NCBI GenBank assembly: GCA_052289195.1
Contig: DAWAJD010000002.1
Location: forward strand, 1-64,000
Source: UBA4644 sp900555855
GTDB taxonomy: Bacteria; Bacillota; Clostridia; Oscillospirales; Butyricicoccaceae
Direction: 5' to 3'
DNA: 64,000 bases
Of the stretch, positions 24,317 through 32,025 are shown piece after piece (the stretch's first letter is position 1; each line of letters opens with the position of its first letter). The position numbers were made by a program, and so were the translations under genes. The notes under the pieces are model-generated. The model was given only the letters and a program-made list of their open reading frames with translations, was not told the origin of the DNA and made no database searches.

Positions 24317-25648
24317 ATGGAACTGACCCGTGATGCGCTGCTGCAGCGCGACCCCGTTCTGCCCCGGGTGGCGGCGGCAGAGGAGGTCTGCTGGATCAAC
24401 CCCCGTCTCCGCCCGGCGGCGGAGGCCCTCGCCGGCATGGAGCTTTCCATGGCGGACATTCGGGACGCCGAGGCCCGGCTGGCCCGCTTTGCGCCCTTCA
24501 TTGCGGTCTGCTTTCCCGAGACGGCGGCCCAGGGCGGCATCATCGAATCGCCCTTGACGCCCATCCCCCGGATGCAGCGAGCGCTGGAGCGGCGCTTTTC
24601 CATGGAGCTTCCCGGCCGTCTGCTGCTGAAGCAGGACAGTCATCTCGCCATCGCCGGCTCCGTCAAGGCCCGGGGCGGCATCTATGAGGTGCTCAAGCAC
24701 ACGGAGGAGCTGGCGCTGGGCCACGGTCTGCTGAAGCAGACGGACGATTATGCCCGGCTGGCCAGCCCGGAGCTGCGGCAGTTTTTCTCCCGCTACACCG
24801 TGCAGGTGGGCTCCACCGGCAATCTGGGCCTGAGCATCGGCATCGCCTCCGCCCACATCGGCTACCGGGTCATCGTCCACATGAGCGTGGACGCCAAGCA
24901 GTGGAAAAAGGATCTGCTCCGCTCCCACGGGGTGCAGGTCATCGAATACGCTTCCGACTACGGCGAAGCGGTCCGGCAGGGCCGCGCCCTTTCCGACGCG
25001 GACCCCATGAGCTATTTTGTGGACGACGAAAACTCCCGGGATCTGTTTCTGGGCTATGCGGTGGCGGCGCTGCGCCTGCAGAAGCAGCTGGATGCACTGA
25101 ACATCCCGGTCGACGCGGCGCACCCGCTGCTGGTGACCATTCCCTGCGGCGTGGGCGGCGCTCCCGGCGGCGTGACCTTCGGGCTGAAGCAGGTCTTCGG
25201 CGACAGCGTCCACTGCTTTTTTGCCGAGCCGGTCCAGGCCCCCTGTATGCTCATCGGCATGGCCACCGGCCTGCACAGCGCCGTCTCCGTTCAGGATCTG
25301 GGCCTTTCCGGCCTGACCGAGGCCGACGGGCTGGCGGTGGGCCGCCCCTCCGGCTTTGTGGGCCGGGTGATGGAGCCGCTGCTCTCCGGCGAGGTGACCG
25401 TTCAGGACCGGGCGCTTTACCCCTTCCTGCGGGAGCTGCTGGCAGAGGAGGAGATCTTCCTGGAGCCCAGCGCCTGCGCCGCCTTCCAGGGCCCGGTCCT
25501 GCTGCTCCGGACGCCGGAGGGCCGCGCCTATCTGCAGGCCCACGGCCTTGCAGAAAAGCTTTCCTCCTGCACCCATATCGTCTGGGCCACCGGCGGCGCG
25601 CTGGTGCCGGAGGCCATCCGCCAGACCTATCAGAAGATGTATCTTTGA
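24317..25648 (+). CDS. dsdA: D-serine ammonia-lyase
   Basis: A 443-aa PLP-dependent fold-type II enzyme that turns D-serine into pyruvate and ammonia. The PLP lysine lies in IAGSVKARGGIYE (about residue 117), the phosphate-binding loop is GSTGNLGLSIG, and PCGVGGAPGGVTFGLK follows at about 276-291. All agree with DsdA rather than with threonine dehydratase, as does the N-terminal helical extension. It would detoxify or use D-serine as a carbon and nitrogen source. No DsdC-type regulator is nearby. AAAGGGAGG precedes the ATG. The gene sits in a same-strand run of six genes. Confidence 0.93.
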   Translation: MELTRDALLQRDPVLPRVAAAEEVCWINPRLRPAAEALAGMELSMADIRDAEARLARFAPFIAVCFPETAAQGGIIESPLTPIPRMQRALERRFSMELPGRLLLKQDSHLAIAGSVKARGGIYEVLKHTEELALGHGLLKQTDDYARLASPELRQFFSRYTVQVGSTGNLGLSIGIASAHIGYRVIVHMSVDAKQWKKDLLRSHGVQVIEYASDYGEAVRQGRALSDADPMSYFVDDENSRDLFLGYAVAALRLQKQLDALNIPVDAAHPLLVTIPCGVGGAPGGVTFGLKQVFGDSVHCFFAEPVQAPCMLIGMATGLHSAVSVQDLGLSGLTEADGLAVGRPSGFVGRVMEPLLSGEVTVQDRALYPFLRELLAEEEIFLEPSACAAFQGPVLLLRTPEGRAYLQAHGLAEKLSSCTHIVWATGGALVPEAIRQTYQKMYL

Positions 25649-25663
25649 AAAGAGGATCGACCT

Positions 25664-26155
25664 ATGGAAGAAATGAAACAGGATCAGAAGACCATCGGCC
25701 CGCTGCCCGGCTGTCAGCTGGAGGAAGCGCTGGCGCTGGTATGGGATGTGTTCTCCACCTTTGAATCGGAGGAGCTTTCGCAGGAGGCCCTGGATGAGTT
25801 CTGGTCCCGCATTGATTATGAATATATGCTCCAGCGGGCCGGCGACGGCGACATCCGCTTCTGGGGCGCCTGGGACGGCGACTATCTGGTGGGTGTCTGC
25901 GCCATGCGGGGGCTGGATCATATCCTGCTGCTCTATGTGGACGGAGAATACCACCGGCAGGGCGTGGCCTCCAATCTGCTGAAGCACGCCATCATCGACT
26001 GCCGCTCCATCGACCCCTCCATCCGCCGCATCACCGTCAACGCCACGCCCTATTCCCGGGGCTTTTTCCTGAAGCAGGGCTTCCGGGCTACCGCCGCAGA
26101 GCGGCAGGAGGATGGGCTCACCGTCATCCCCATGGCGCTGGAGGCGCTGGACTGA
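25664..26155 (+). CDS. GNAT family N-acetyltransferase
   Basis: A 163-aa GNAT. The acetyl-CoA-binding A motif is LLYVDGEYHRQGVASNLLKHA (around residues 88-108; Q/RxxGxG/A-type loop), followed by the final strand-loop-strand region with YSRGFFLKQGFRAT. The acceptor is unknown. It begins 15 bases after dsdA and so is likely cotranscribed. Start ATG at 25664 has AAAGAGGATCG upstream. Confidence 0.85.
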   Translation: MEEMKQDQKTIGPLPGCQLEEALALVWDVFSTFESEELSQEALDEFWSRIDYEYMLQRAGDGDIRFWGAWDGDYLVGVCAMRGLDHILLLYVDGEYHRQGVASNLLKHAIIDCRSIDPSIRRITVNATPYSRGFFLKQGFRATAAERQEDGLTVIPMALEALD

Positions 26156-26208
26156 TCTTTTGGCCGCCTGGCTCAGGCGCGGTCTCTCATAAGGAGGGTT
26201 TTCGCTCT

Positions 26209-27564
26209 ATGGCAAACAACAATCAAAACTCGGAAAAGGGGAAGATCCCCGTCTGGCTCATCGTCCTGGGCTTCTGCTTCAGCTTCTGGCCCGGCATGAT
26301 CCTGCTGGGCGTCCGCCTGTGGCAGGATTACAGCCAGCGCACCAACGGCGCGGCCCGCCGCAGCGACAGGGAATGGGCCCAAAACGCCCAGGACGCCACC
26401 TGGCGCGAGGTGGACGGACAGCGGTCCTACCGTCCGCCCCAGCAAAGCCAGCCCTTCACCGGCACCTCCACCTCCGCCCGCTACGGCAAGTGGAACGCCG
26501 ACGGGACCTATCATTATAATTATGGCGCCGGACGGACGGCCCAGCCGGAGCAGCAGGCCGAAACGGCCCGGCAAGCCCCGCCTCCGCCCCGGCAGCAGAC
26601 GCAGCAGCCCCGTCCCCGCCCCTCTCTGCTGGACCATTATAAGCTGAACCCCCGCACCGGCAAGGGCCGGCGGCTGGCAGGCGCTATCACCCTGGGCAGC
26701 GGCGCCTTCGTTGCGGCCCTCGTTATGCTGGGAGCCATCTCCGCAGGGCTTTTTACCCCGGTTTTCTGGAAGGCTCTCCTTAGCTCGCTGATCTGCGCCA
26801 TGTGTATCTGCATTCCCGGCGCGGTGCTTCATATCACCGGCTCCCGCAGCCATGACCGGGTCATGCGCTGCCGCACCTATGCCGCCATGCTGGGCGACCG
26901 GCGGCGGATGAGCATCGACGAGCTGGCAGCCGCTATTCCCACCAGCTACAAGCGCTGCTGCGATGACCTGAACTGGATGCTCAGCGAGGGCCTGCTGAAG
27001 GGTATGTATATCGATGCCGCAGGCCGCGCCCTGACTTATCCCGATGCTTCTCCCGGCTCCAAGCCGGAAAAGCCCGCTGCCAAGGCCACGGCGCCTGTGC
27101 CGGAGGAAGCCGCCGGCCGCAAGGCCTATCCCGAGGAAAGGCGCATCCGCCAGCTGAACGACAGCATTCAGGACGAATATGTCTCCCAGCGAATGGAACG
27201 GCTGGAGGATCTGACCCACCAGATCCTCTCCTATGCAGACGAGCATCCGGAAAAGGAGCCACAGCTCCGTCAGTTCCGCAACCATTATCTGCCCAAAACC
27301 TTCAGCATTCTGGAATCCTATGCCCGCATGGAGCGCTCCGGCGTGGAGGGCGGCAATATCGCCGCCGCCATGAAGGATGTGGAGGAGATCATGGACAAGC
27401 TGGTGCAGGGCTTTGAAAAGCAGCTGGACGCCCTGTTCGACAGCGAAGCCATGGATGTGACCTCCGACATCACCGTCCTGGAAAACATGATGCGCATGGA
27501 GGGGCTCTCTGATCTGGATCCCTTTGGCTCGCTGAAGCAGGACGATGATCTGCTCCGGCGCTGA
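26209..27564 (+). CDS. XpaC-like (5-bromo-4-chloroindolyl phosphate hydrolysis family) membrane protein
   Basis: A 451-aa protein. TM1 is at about residues 13-33, a long polar Gln/Pro-rich stretch covers about 45-140, and two more hydrophobic segments follow at about 162-182 and 190-210. A region at about 225-280 (MSIDELAAAIPTSYKRCCDD, NWMLSEGLLKGMYID) has the look of a winged helix. The C-terminal 150 aa match the XpaC family (LPKTFSILESYARME, DITVLENMM). XpaC is often encoded beside TelA-type toxic-anion resistance proteins, but none is here. Function is not established. AAGGAGGG lies before the ATG. Confidence 0.75.
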   Translation: MANNNQNSEKGKIPVWLIVLGFCFSFWPGMILLGVRLWQDYSQRTNGAARRSDREWAQNAQDATWREVDGQRSYRPPQQSQPFTGTSTSARYGKWNADGTYHYNYGAGRTAQPEQQAETARQAPPPPRQQTQQPRPRPSLLDHYKLNPRTGKGRRLAGAITLGSGAFVAALVMLGAISAGLFTPVFWKALLSSLICAMCICIPGAVLHITGSRSHDRVMRCRTYAAMLGDRRRMSIDELAAAIPTSYKRCCDDLNWMLSEGLLKGMYIDAAGRALTYPDASPGSKPEKPAAKATAPVPEEAAGRKAYPEERRIRQLNDSIQDEYVSQRMERLEDLTHQILSYADEHPEKEPQLRQFRNHYLPKTFSILESYARMERSGVEGGNIAAAMKDVEEIMDKLVQGFEKQLDALFDSEAMDVTSDITVLENMMRMEGLSDLDPFGSLKQDDDLLRR

Positions 27565-27588
27565 GCCGGCGAAGCGGAGGTGTTTTTT

Positions 27589-28155
27589 CTGAAAAAGCTT
27601 CAGTACAATTCCCCGGTGGTTCTTACTTATGTGCTGTTATGTACGGGTGCGCTGCTGCTGTCCGACGCCACCGGCGGACGGAGCAACGACCTTTTTTTCT
27701 GCGTCTACCGCAGCAGTCTGGCCGATCCGCTGACCTATTTCCGTCTGTTTGGCCATGTGCTGGGCCATGCCAACTGGACACATTTTCAGGGCAATGTGCT
27801 CTATCTTCTGATCCTGGGCCCCACGGCGGAGGAAAAATACGGAAGCCGCAGCCTGCTTCTGGCCATGCTGGTAACGGCCTTCGTCTCCGGCGCGGCCCAC
27901 TGCATCCTCTCGCCCGGCACGGCGCTGCTGGGGGCCTCCGGCATCGTTTTTATGCTGATCTTTCTTTCCTCGCTGGCCGGCATGAAAAACGGCCGCATCC
28001 CCCTGACGCTGATCCTGGTGGCCGTCTTTTATCTGGGGCAGGAGATCTATGACGCCCTGTTCACCACCGACGGCATCTCTCATCTGACCCATATCATCGG
28101 CGGCGTTTGCGGAACGGCCCTTGGCTTTTCCATGCGTTCCGGCCGCCGGAGATGA
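27589..28155 (+). CDS. rhomboid family intramembrane serine protease, probable CTG start
   Basis: A 188-aa polytopic protein with about six hydrophobic segments. Rhomboid features seen are HxxxN-like HANWTHFQGN in the second helix, the catalytic GASGIVF (GxSG serine) and the C-terminal His in SHLTHIIGG. It should cut transmembrane substrates inside the bilayer. No ATG, GTG or TTG lies at a workable distance. GGAGG ends at 27580 and the codon 8 bases later is CTG (27589), giving the natural-looking N-terminus (M)KKLQYNSPVVLTY. An in-frame GTG at 27580 overlaps the Shine-Dalgarno itself. It follows the XpaC gene by 24 bases. Confidence 0.8.
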   Translation: MKKLQYNSPVVLTYVLLCTGALLLSDATGGRSNDLFFCVYRSSLADPLTYFRLFGHVLGHANWTHFQGNVLYLLILGPTAEEKYGSRSLLLAMLVTAFVSGAAHCILSPGTALLGASGIVFMLIFLSSLAGMKNGRIPLTLILVAVFYLGQEIYDALFTTDGISHLTHIIGGVCGTALGFSMRSGRRR

Positions 28156-28177
28156 TCTGTTTCCGAAAGGAGCCCTT

Positions 28178-29608
28178 ATGACAAGCAAGCCAAAGCAACA
28201 ACTGAATCTTTTGGACAGCAGCACGCCCGCCTGGAAGCTGATCCTGATGCTGGCCTGGCCCACGGTGGTGGAGCAGCTGCTGCAGACGGCAGTGAATTAT
28301 GTAGACACCGCCATGGTGGGCTATATGGGCACCAACGCCACCGCCGCCGTGGGGCTCACCAGCTCCACCATCTGGCTTTTGATGGGCGTGATGAACGCTG
28401 CCGGCGTGGGCTATTCCGTAATGGTGGCCCGCCGGCTGGGCGCAGGCCGCCCCGATGAAGCCCGGGAGGTGATCCGGCAGGCGGTGCTTTCCATCGCCGT
28501 CATCGGCGCGTTTCTCACGCTGCTGGTGGAGCTGATCATTGCTCCCAATCTCCCCCTCTGGATGAAGGCGGACCCGGAGATCGCGCCCCTGTCCACCGCT
28601 TATTTCCGCATCATCGGCAGCGCCTATTTCTTCAACACCTCACTGGTGGTGTGCTCCAACATCCTGCGCTGCACTGGCGACACCAAAACGCCGCTGAAGT
28701 TTAACCTTGCCACCAATCTGATCAATGTGGTCGGCAATTTTCTGCTGATCTACCCCACCCGGCAGATCACGATCTTCGATCTTTCCTTTACCATGCCCGG
28801 CGCAGGCTGGGGCGTTGCCGGCGCGGCAGCCGCCACGGCGCTGGCCACAGCCTTTTCCGGCGGGAGCATGCTGCTGATGCTCTTCCGCCGGAAAGTCCCA
28901 ACGCAGATCCACCTTTTCGAAAGCTTTCGCCCCCGGCCGGTGATCATCCGCCAGGCGGTCTCGCTGGGTGTTCCCAGCCTGCTGGAGCGGGCCACCATCT
29001 CCGTGGGGCAGATCGTCAGCACAGCTCTGATCACCAGCCTGGGCACGGTCTCGCTGGCAGCTCACCAGCTGGCCAATACCGGCGAATCCATCTGCTATAT
29101 GCCGGTCTTCGGCTTTTCCATCGCCGCCACCACGCTGGTGGCCCAGAATCTGGGCGGCGGCAAAAAGGACCGGGCCTATCGGCTGGGCGGGCTTTGCACG
29201 CTGATGGGCATAGGCGTTATGACAGTGATGGGCTCTGCCATGTTTTTGTTCGCGCCGCAGATCCTCCGGTTTTTCACGCGGGAGCCTGCCGTCATCGCGC
29301 TGGGCGCGAAGATGCTGCGCATCGAAGCCTTTGTGGAGCCGCTGGTGGCCGTGGGCAATGTGCTGGGCGGCGTTCTGCGGGGTGCGGGCGATACCCGCTG
29401 GCCCTTCTATATCTCCGTGGCCGGTATGTGGCTGGTGCGTCTGCCGCTGGCCTTCTTGCTGATCCGCTTTTTCTCCTGGGATCTCACTGCCGTCTGGCTG
29501 GCCATGGCGCTGGACTGGGTGGTGCGGGGCGCCATCAGCTTTGTCCGTTTTCGCCGCCGCAAGTGGCTGGATGCCTGGAAGGATCAGCCCCTGCGCGCAG
29601 AGGACTGA
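28178..29608 (+). CDS. MATE family efflux transporter
   Basis: A 476-aa multidrug/toxin extrusion protein with about twelve transmembrane segments in two homologous halves. The start of the first half (LAWPTVVEQLLQTAVNYVDT) and the matching second half (LGVPSLLERATISVGQIVST) show the MATE repeat. Substrates may be cationic drugs or metabolites exchanged with Na+ or H+. The ATG at 28178 follows AAAGGAGCCCTT; a longer frame reaching into the rhomboid gene has no Shine-Dalgarno. It is the last gene of the plus-strand run and ends at a strong terminator. Confidence 0.92.
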   Translation: MTSKPKQQLNLLDSSTPAWKLILMLAWPTVVEQLLQTAVNYVDTAMVGYMGTNATAAVGLTSSTIWLLMGVMNAAGVGYSVMVARRLGAGRPDEAREVIRQAVLSIAVIGAFLTLLVELIIAPNLPLWMKADPEIAPLSTAYFRIIGSAYFFNTSLVVCSNILRCTGDTKTPLKFNLATNLINVVGNFLLIYPTRQITIFDLSFTMPGAGWGVAGAAAATALATAFSGGSMLLMLFRRKVPTQIHLFESFRPRPVIIRQAVSLGVPSLLERATISVGQIVSTALITSLGTVSLAAHQLANTGESICYMPVFGFSIAATTLVAQNLGGGKKDRAYRLGGLCTLMGIGVMTVMGSAMFLFAPQILRFFTREPAVIALGAKMLRIEAFVEPLVAVGNVLGGVLRGAGDTRWPFYISVAGMWLVRLPLAFLLIRFFSWDLTAVWLAMALDWVVRGAISFVRFRRRKWLDAWKDQPLRAED

Positions 29609-29640
29609 GCGGCTCCTTCCCTTCAACTGCATTCAAACGC

Positions 29641-29686
29641 AAAACACGGCGCAGTCTCCCGCTGGGGACTGCACCGTGTTTTTTTG
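29641..29686 (+). terminator. terminator after the MATE gene
   Basis: Stem AACACGG.GCAGTC / GACTGC.CCGTGTT with a GC-rich loop, followed by eight T. Confidence 0.85.
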
Positions 29687-29720
29687 CTTTGCTTCTGCCC
29701 GCGCCGCTGGGCGAAGGCCT

Positions 29721-29867
29721 TTATTGGATGTGTTCCTCCCGCCAGCGATGCTCCTCCTCCACGCTCTGATCGTCCGGCGTGGGAACATTGCCGGGGCGAA
29801 GGCTGTCGGCCCGAAGGCCTGCCGGAGCGATCACCGGCGGGATCCGATGCTTTCTCTTCTGTTTCAT
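29721..29867 (-). CDS. small basic/acidic hypothetical protein (48 aa)
   Basis: A 48-aa frame starts MKQKRKHRIPPVIAPAGL and ends in an acidic tail (SVEEEHRWREEHIQ). Codon use fits the neighbours, and GCGGAGG stands 10 bases before the ATG. It lies 68 bases downstream of the M18 aminopeptidase on the same strand and could share its transcript. No domain is recognised. It may instead be chance coding sequence in a 250-base gap. Confidence 0.45.
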   Translation of the reverse strand: MKQKRKHRIPPVIAPAGLRADSLRPGNVPTPDDQSVEEEHRWREEHIQ

Positions 29868-29934
29868 CTGCACAGCACCTCCGCTCTTAGCTTTGCCCCT
29901 TTGCAGAAAAAGCATAAGCGCCTTTTTCAGGAAA

Positions 29935-31245
29935 TTATTTCAGGCAATAGACCCCCGCCGGCTCCTTCACCAGCGTTTTGCTGAAATAGCAGGTCATAGC
30001 CCGAACCAGGCTGAAAAGATCCTCCACGCCCGCCGTCTCCACGGCGGAATGCATGGCCAGCTGGGGCAGACCGATATCCACGGTGTTCACCGGTACCTTG
30101 GTATTGGCGATGCTGCCCAGCGTGCTTCCGCCGGCCAGATCCGACCGGTTGGCATAGACCTGCACCGGCGCGTCGGCCTGCCGGCAGACCTCCCGGAAAA
30201 GCGCACAGGAGACGCCGTCGGTGGCATAGCGCTGATTGGCGTTGAACTTGATGACAATGCCCTCGTTCAGGAAGGGGCAGTTGCCGCTGTCGGAATACTC
30301 CGGATGATTGGGATGCTGCGCATGGGCATTATCAGCCGAAACCAGAAAGCTCCGAGCCAGCATAGCCTGATGGGCCTCCTCGTCCAGCCCCAGGCCTCGG
30401 GCGATGCGGCGCAGCGTATCCCGCAAAAAGGGTGAGGCCGCGCCCTGCTTGGTCTCGCTGCCCACCTCCTCGTTGTCAAACACACAGCACACCGGGATGC
30501 TCTCCGATGGCTCCGCCTGCAGAAAGCCCTGCACGCAGCCATAGGCACATTCCAGATCGTCCAGCTTGGGAGAGAGGATATATTCCTCCTCCGAACCAAG
30601 CAGCGTGCCGCTCTCCCGGCAATAAAGGAAGAGATCGTGGCCTAAAATATCCTCCGCCCGGACGCCGGCGCTCTCCGCCAGCAGCTTGCGGAAGCCGCCC
30701 TGGGCCGAGACGCCGCCCAGCAGCGGCAGCGTATCCACATTGGCCAGATATTTCTTACCGTCGTTGGCCGTCCGGTCCATATGGATGGCCACATTGGGGA
30801 TCACCAGCAGATCCCGGTCGATATCCACCAGCCGGACCGCCAGCTTCTCCCCCTGCCGGACCAGCACCCGGCCCGCTGCGGAGAGGGGACGGTCCAGCCA
30901 GGTGCCCATGAGCATCCCACCGTATTTTTCCGTGCTCAGCTGGACATAGTGCCCCGCCGACAGCTTTTCCGGCTGTTCCTTGAGCTTGAAGGTGGGGGAA
31001 TCGGAATGGGCCGCCGCCAGCATATAGCCGCCGGACAGCTTCTCCGGCGTGCGGAAGGCCAGAATGGACGAGCCGTTGCGGACGACATAATACTTTCCGC
31101 ACGGCCCGATGGACCAGGGCTCCTCCTCCCGCAGGGCCTGATAGCCCGCCTGCTGCAGCAGCTCCTCCAGATTTGCGATCACATGATAACAGCTGGGGCT
31201 TTTGCGGATGAACCGCAAAAGCTCCCGTGCCAGCGCCTGCTTCAT
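29935..31245 (-). CDS. M18 family aminopeptidase
   Basis: A 436-aa zinc aminopeptidase of the aspartyl-aminopeptidase family. It forms large cytosolic dodecamers that trim peptides from the N-terminus. Metal-site motifs are AAAHSDSPTFKLK (His and Asp) near residue 80, FDNEEVGSETKQGA (Glu pair) near 255 and the SADNAHAQHPN stretch; the final DIGLPQLAMHSAVE carries the last His ligand. Start ATG at 31245 has GGAGGCGTTTTTTT upstream. It stands alone or with the small frame downstream. Confidence 0.93.
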   Translation of the reverse strand: MKQALARELLRFIRKSPSCYHVIANLEELLQQAGYQALREEEPWSIGPCGKYYVVRNGSSILAFRTPEKLSGGYMLAAAHSDSPTFKLKEQPEKLSAGHYVQLSTEKYGGMLMGTWLDRPLSAAGRVLVRQGEKLAVRLVDIDRDLLVIPNVAIHMDRTANDGKKYLANVDTLPLLGGVSAQGGFRKLLAESAGVRAEDILGHDLFLYCRESGTLLGSEEEYILSPKLDDLECAYGCVQGFLQAEPSESIPVCCVFDNEEVGSETKQGAASPFLRDTLRRIARGLGLDEEAHQAMLARSFLVSADNAHAQHPNHPEYSDSGNCPFLNEGIVIKFNANQRYATDGVSCALFREVCRQADAPVQVYANRSDLAGGSTLGSIANTKVPVNTVDIGLPQLAMHSAVETAGVEDLFSLVRAMTCYFSKTLVKEPAGVYCLK

Positions 31246-31322
31246 AAAAAAACGCCTCCGTTTTCCTGTTGTTCTGCCTTCAGGATATCATGTTCCGCCC
31301 GGCTTGGCAAGCGGCATTTTTC

Positions 31323-31351
31323 TTGCGCCGCTGGCGGTTTTCTGCTATACT
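31323..31351 (+). promoter_or_regulatory. promoter of the LURP-one-related gene
   Basis: TTGCGC (31323-31328) and TATACT (31346-31351) with a 17-bp spacer; TGC before the -10 adds an extended element. Confidence 0.6.
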
Positions 31352-31385
31352 GAAGGCAGATGATCTGCGGGAGGTGTTTTTTTTC

Positions 31386-31862
31386 ATGAAGATGCTGTTC
31401 AAGCAGCGGTTTTTTTCCTGGTTCGACAGCTACGATATCTACGACGAGACCGGCGCGACGCTTTTTACGGTGGAGGGCAAGCTGGCCTGGGGCCACAAGC
31501 TCCAGCTCCTGGACGCACAGGGCTCTGTCCTTGGCGTGGTGAAGGAGCAGGTCTTCCGCTTTCTGCCTCATTTTGATTTTTATGAGGGCGAGACCCTGCT
31601 GGGCACGCTCACCAAGGAGTTTACCCTGTTTCGGCCATCCTTTCGGCTGGATTTTAACGGCTGGCAGGTGCAGGGCAGCTTCTGGGAATGGGACTATACC
31701 ATCACCGACGCCTATGGCGATCCGGTGGCCGCCGTCAGCAAGGAGCTCTGGAACTGGACGGACACCTATTCCATTGATGTGGTTTCCCCGGAAAACGCCC
31801 TGTATGCCCTGATGATCGTGCTGGCCATTGATGCGGAAAAGTGTTCCCGCGGCAACCACTGA
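31386..31862 (+). CDS. LURP-one-related (LOR/DUF567) family protein
   Basis: A 158-aa soluble protein with the tubby-like beta-barrel fold of LURP-one-related proteins. The alternating pattern FFSWFDSYDIYDETGATLFTV and later QGSFWEWDYTITDAYGD is typical (both stretches lie within residues 8-30 and 98-115). Bacterial members have no agreed function; phospholipid scrambling or lipid binding is suggested by fold only. ATG at 31386 has GGGAGG 12 bases upstream; a second Met at codon 3 is possible. It has its own promoter and no operon partner. Confidence 0.75.
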   Translation: MKMLFKQRFFSWFDSYDIYDETGATLFTVEGKLAWGHKLQLLDAQGSVLGVVKEQVFRFLPHFDFYEGETLLGTLTKEFTLFRPSFRLDFNGWQVQGSFWEWDYTITDAYGDPVAAVSKELWNWTDTYSIDVVSPENALYALMIVLAIDAEKCSRGNH

Positions 31863-32025
31863 TCCCGTTTTTTCGGAGGCTTATGCCTCCATTTTTTGTT
31901 TGATCTTTCCATTTTTGGCCGCATTTTCAGAATTTATTCAGATTTTCGGGGGTGTTCTTTCCCGGCGGGGTAAGGTATAATGAAGCTGTCTGAAACGATC
32001 CCGCTTTATCTGGAAAGGAGTCTCC

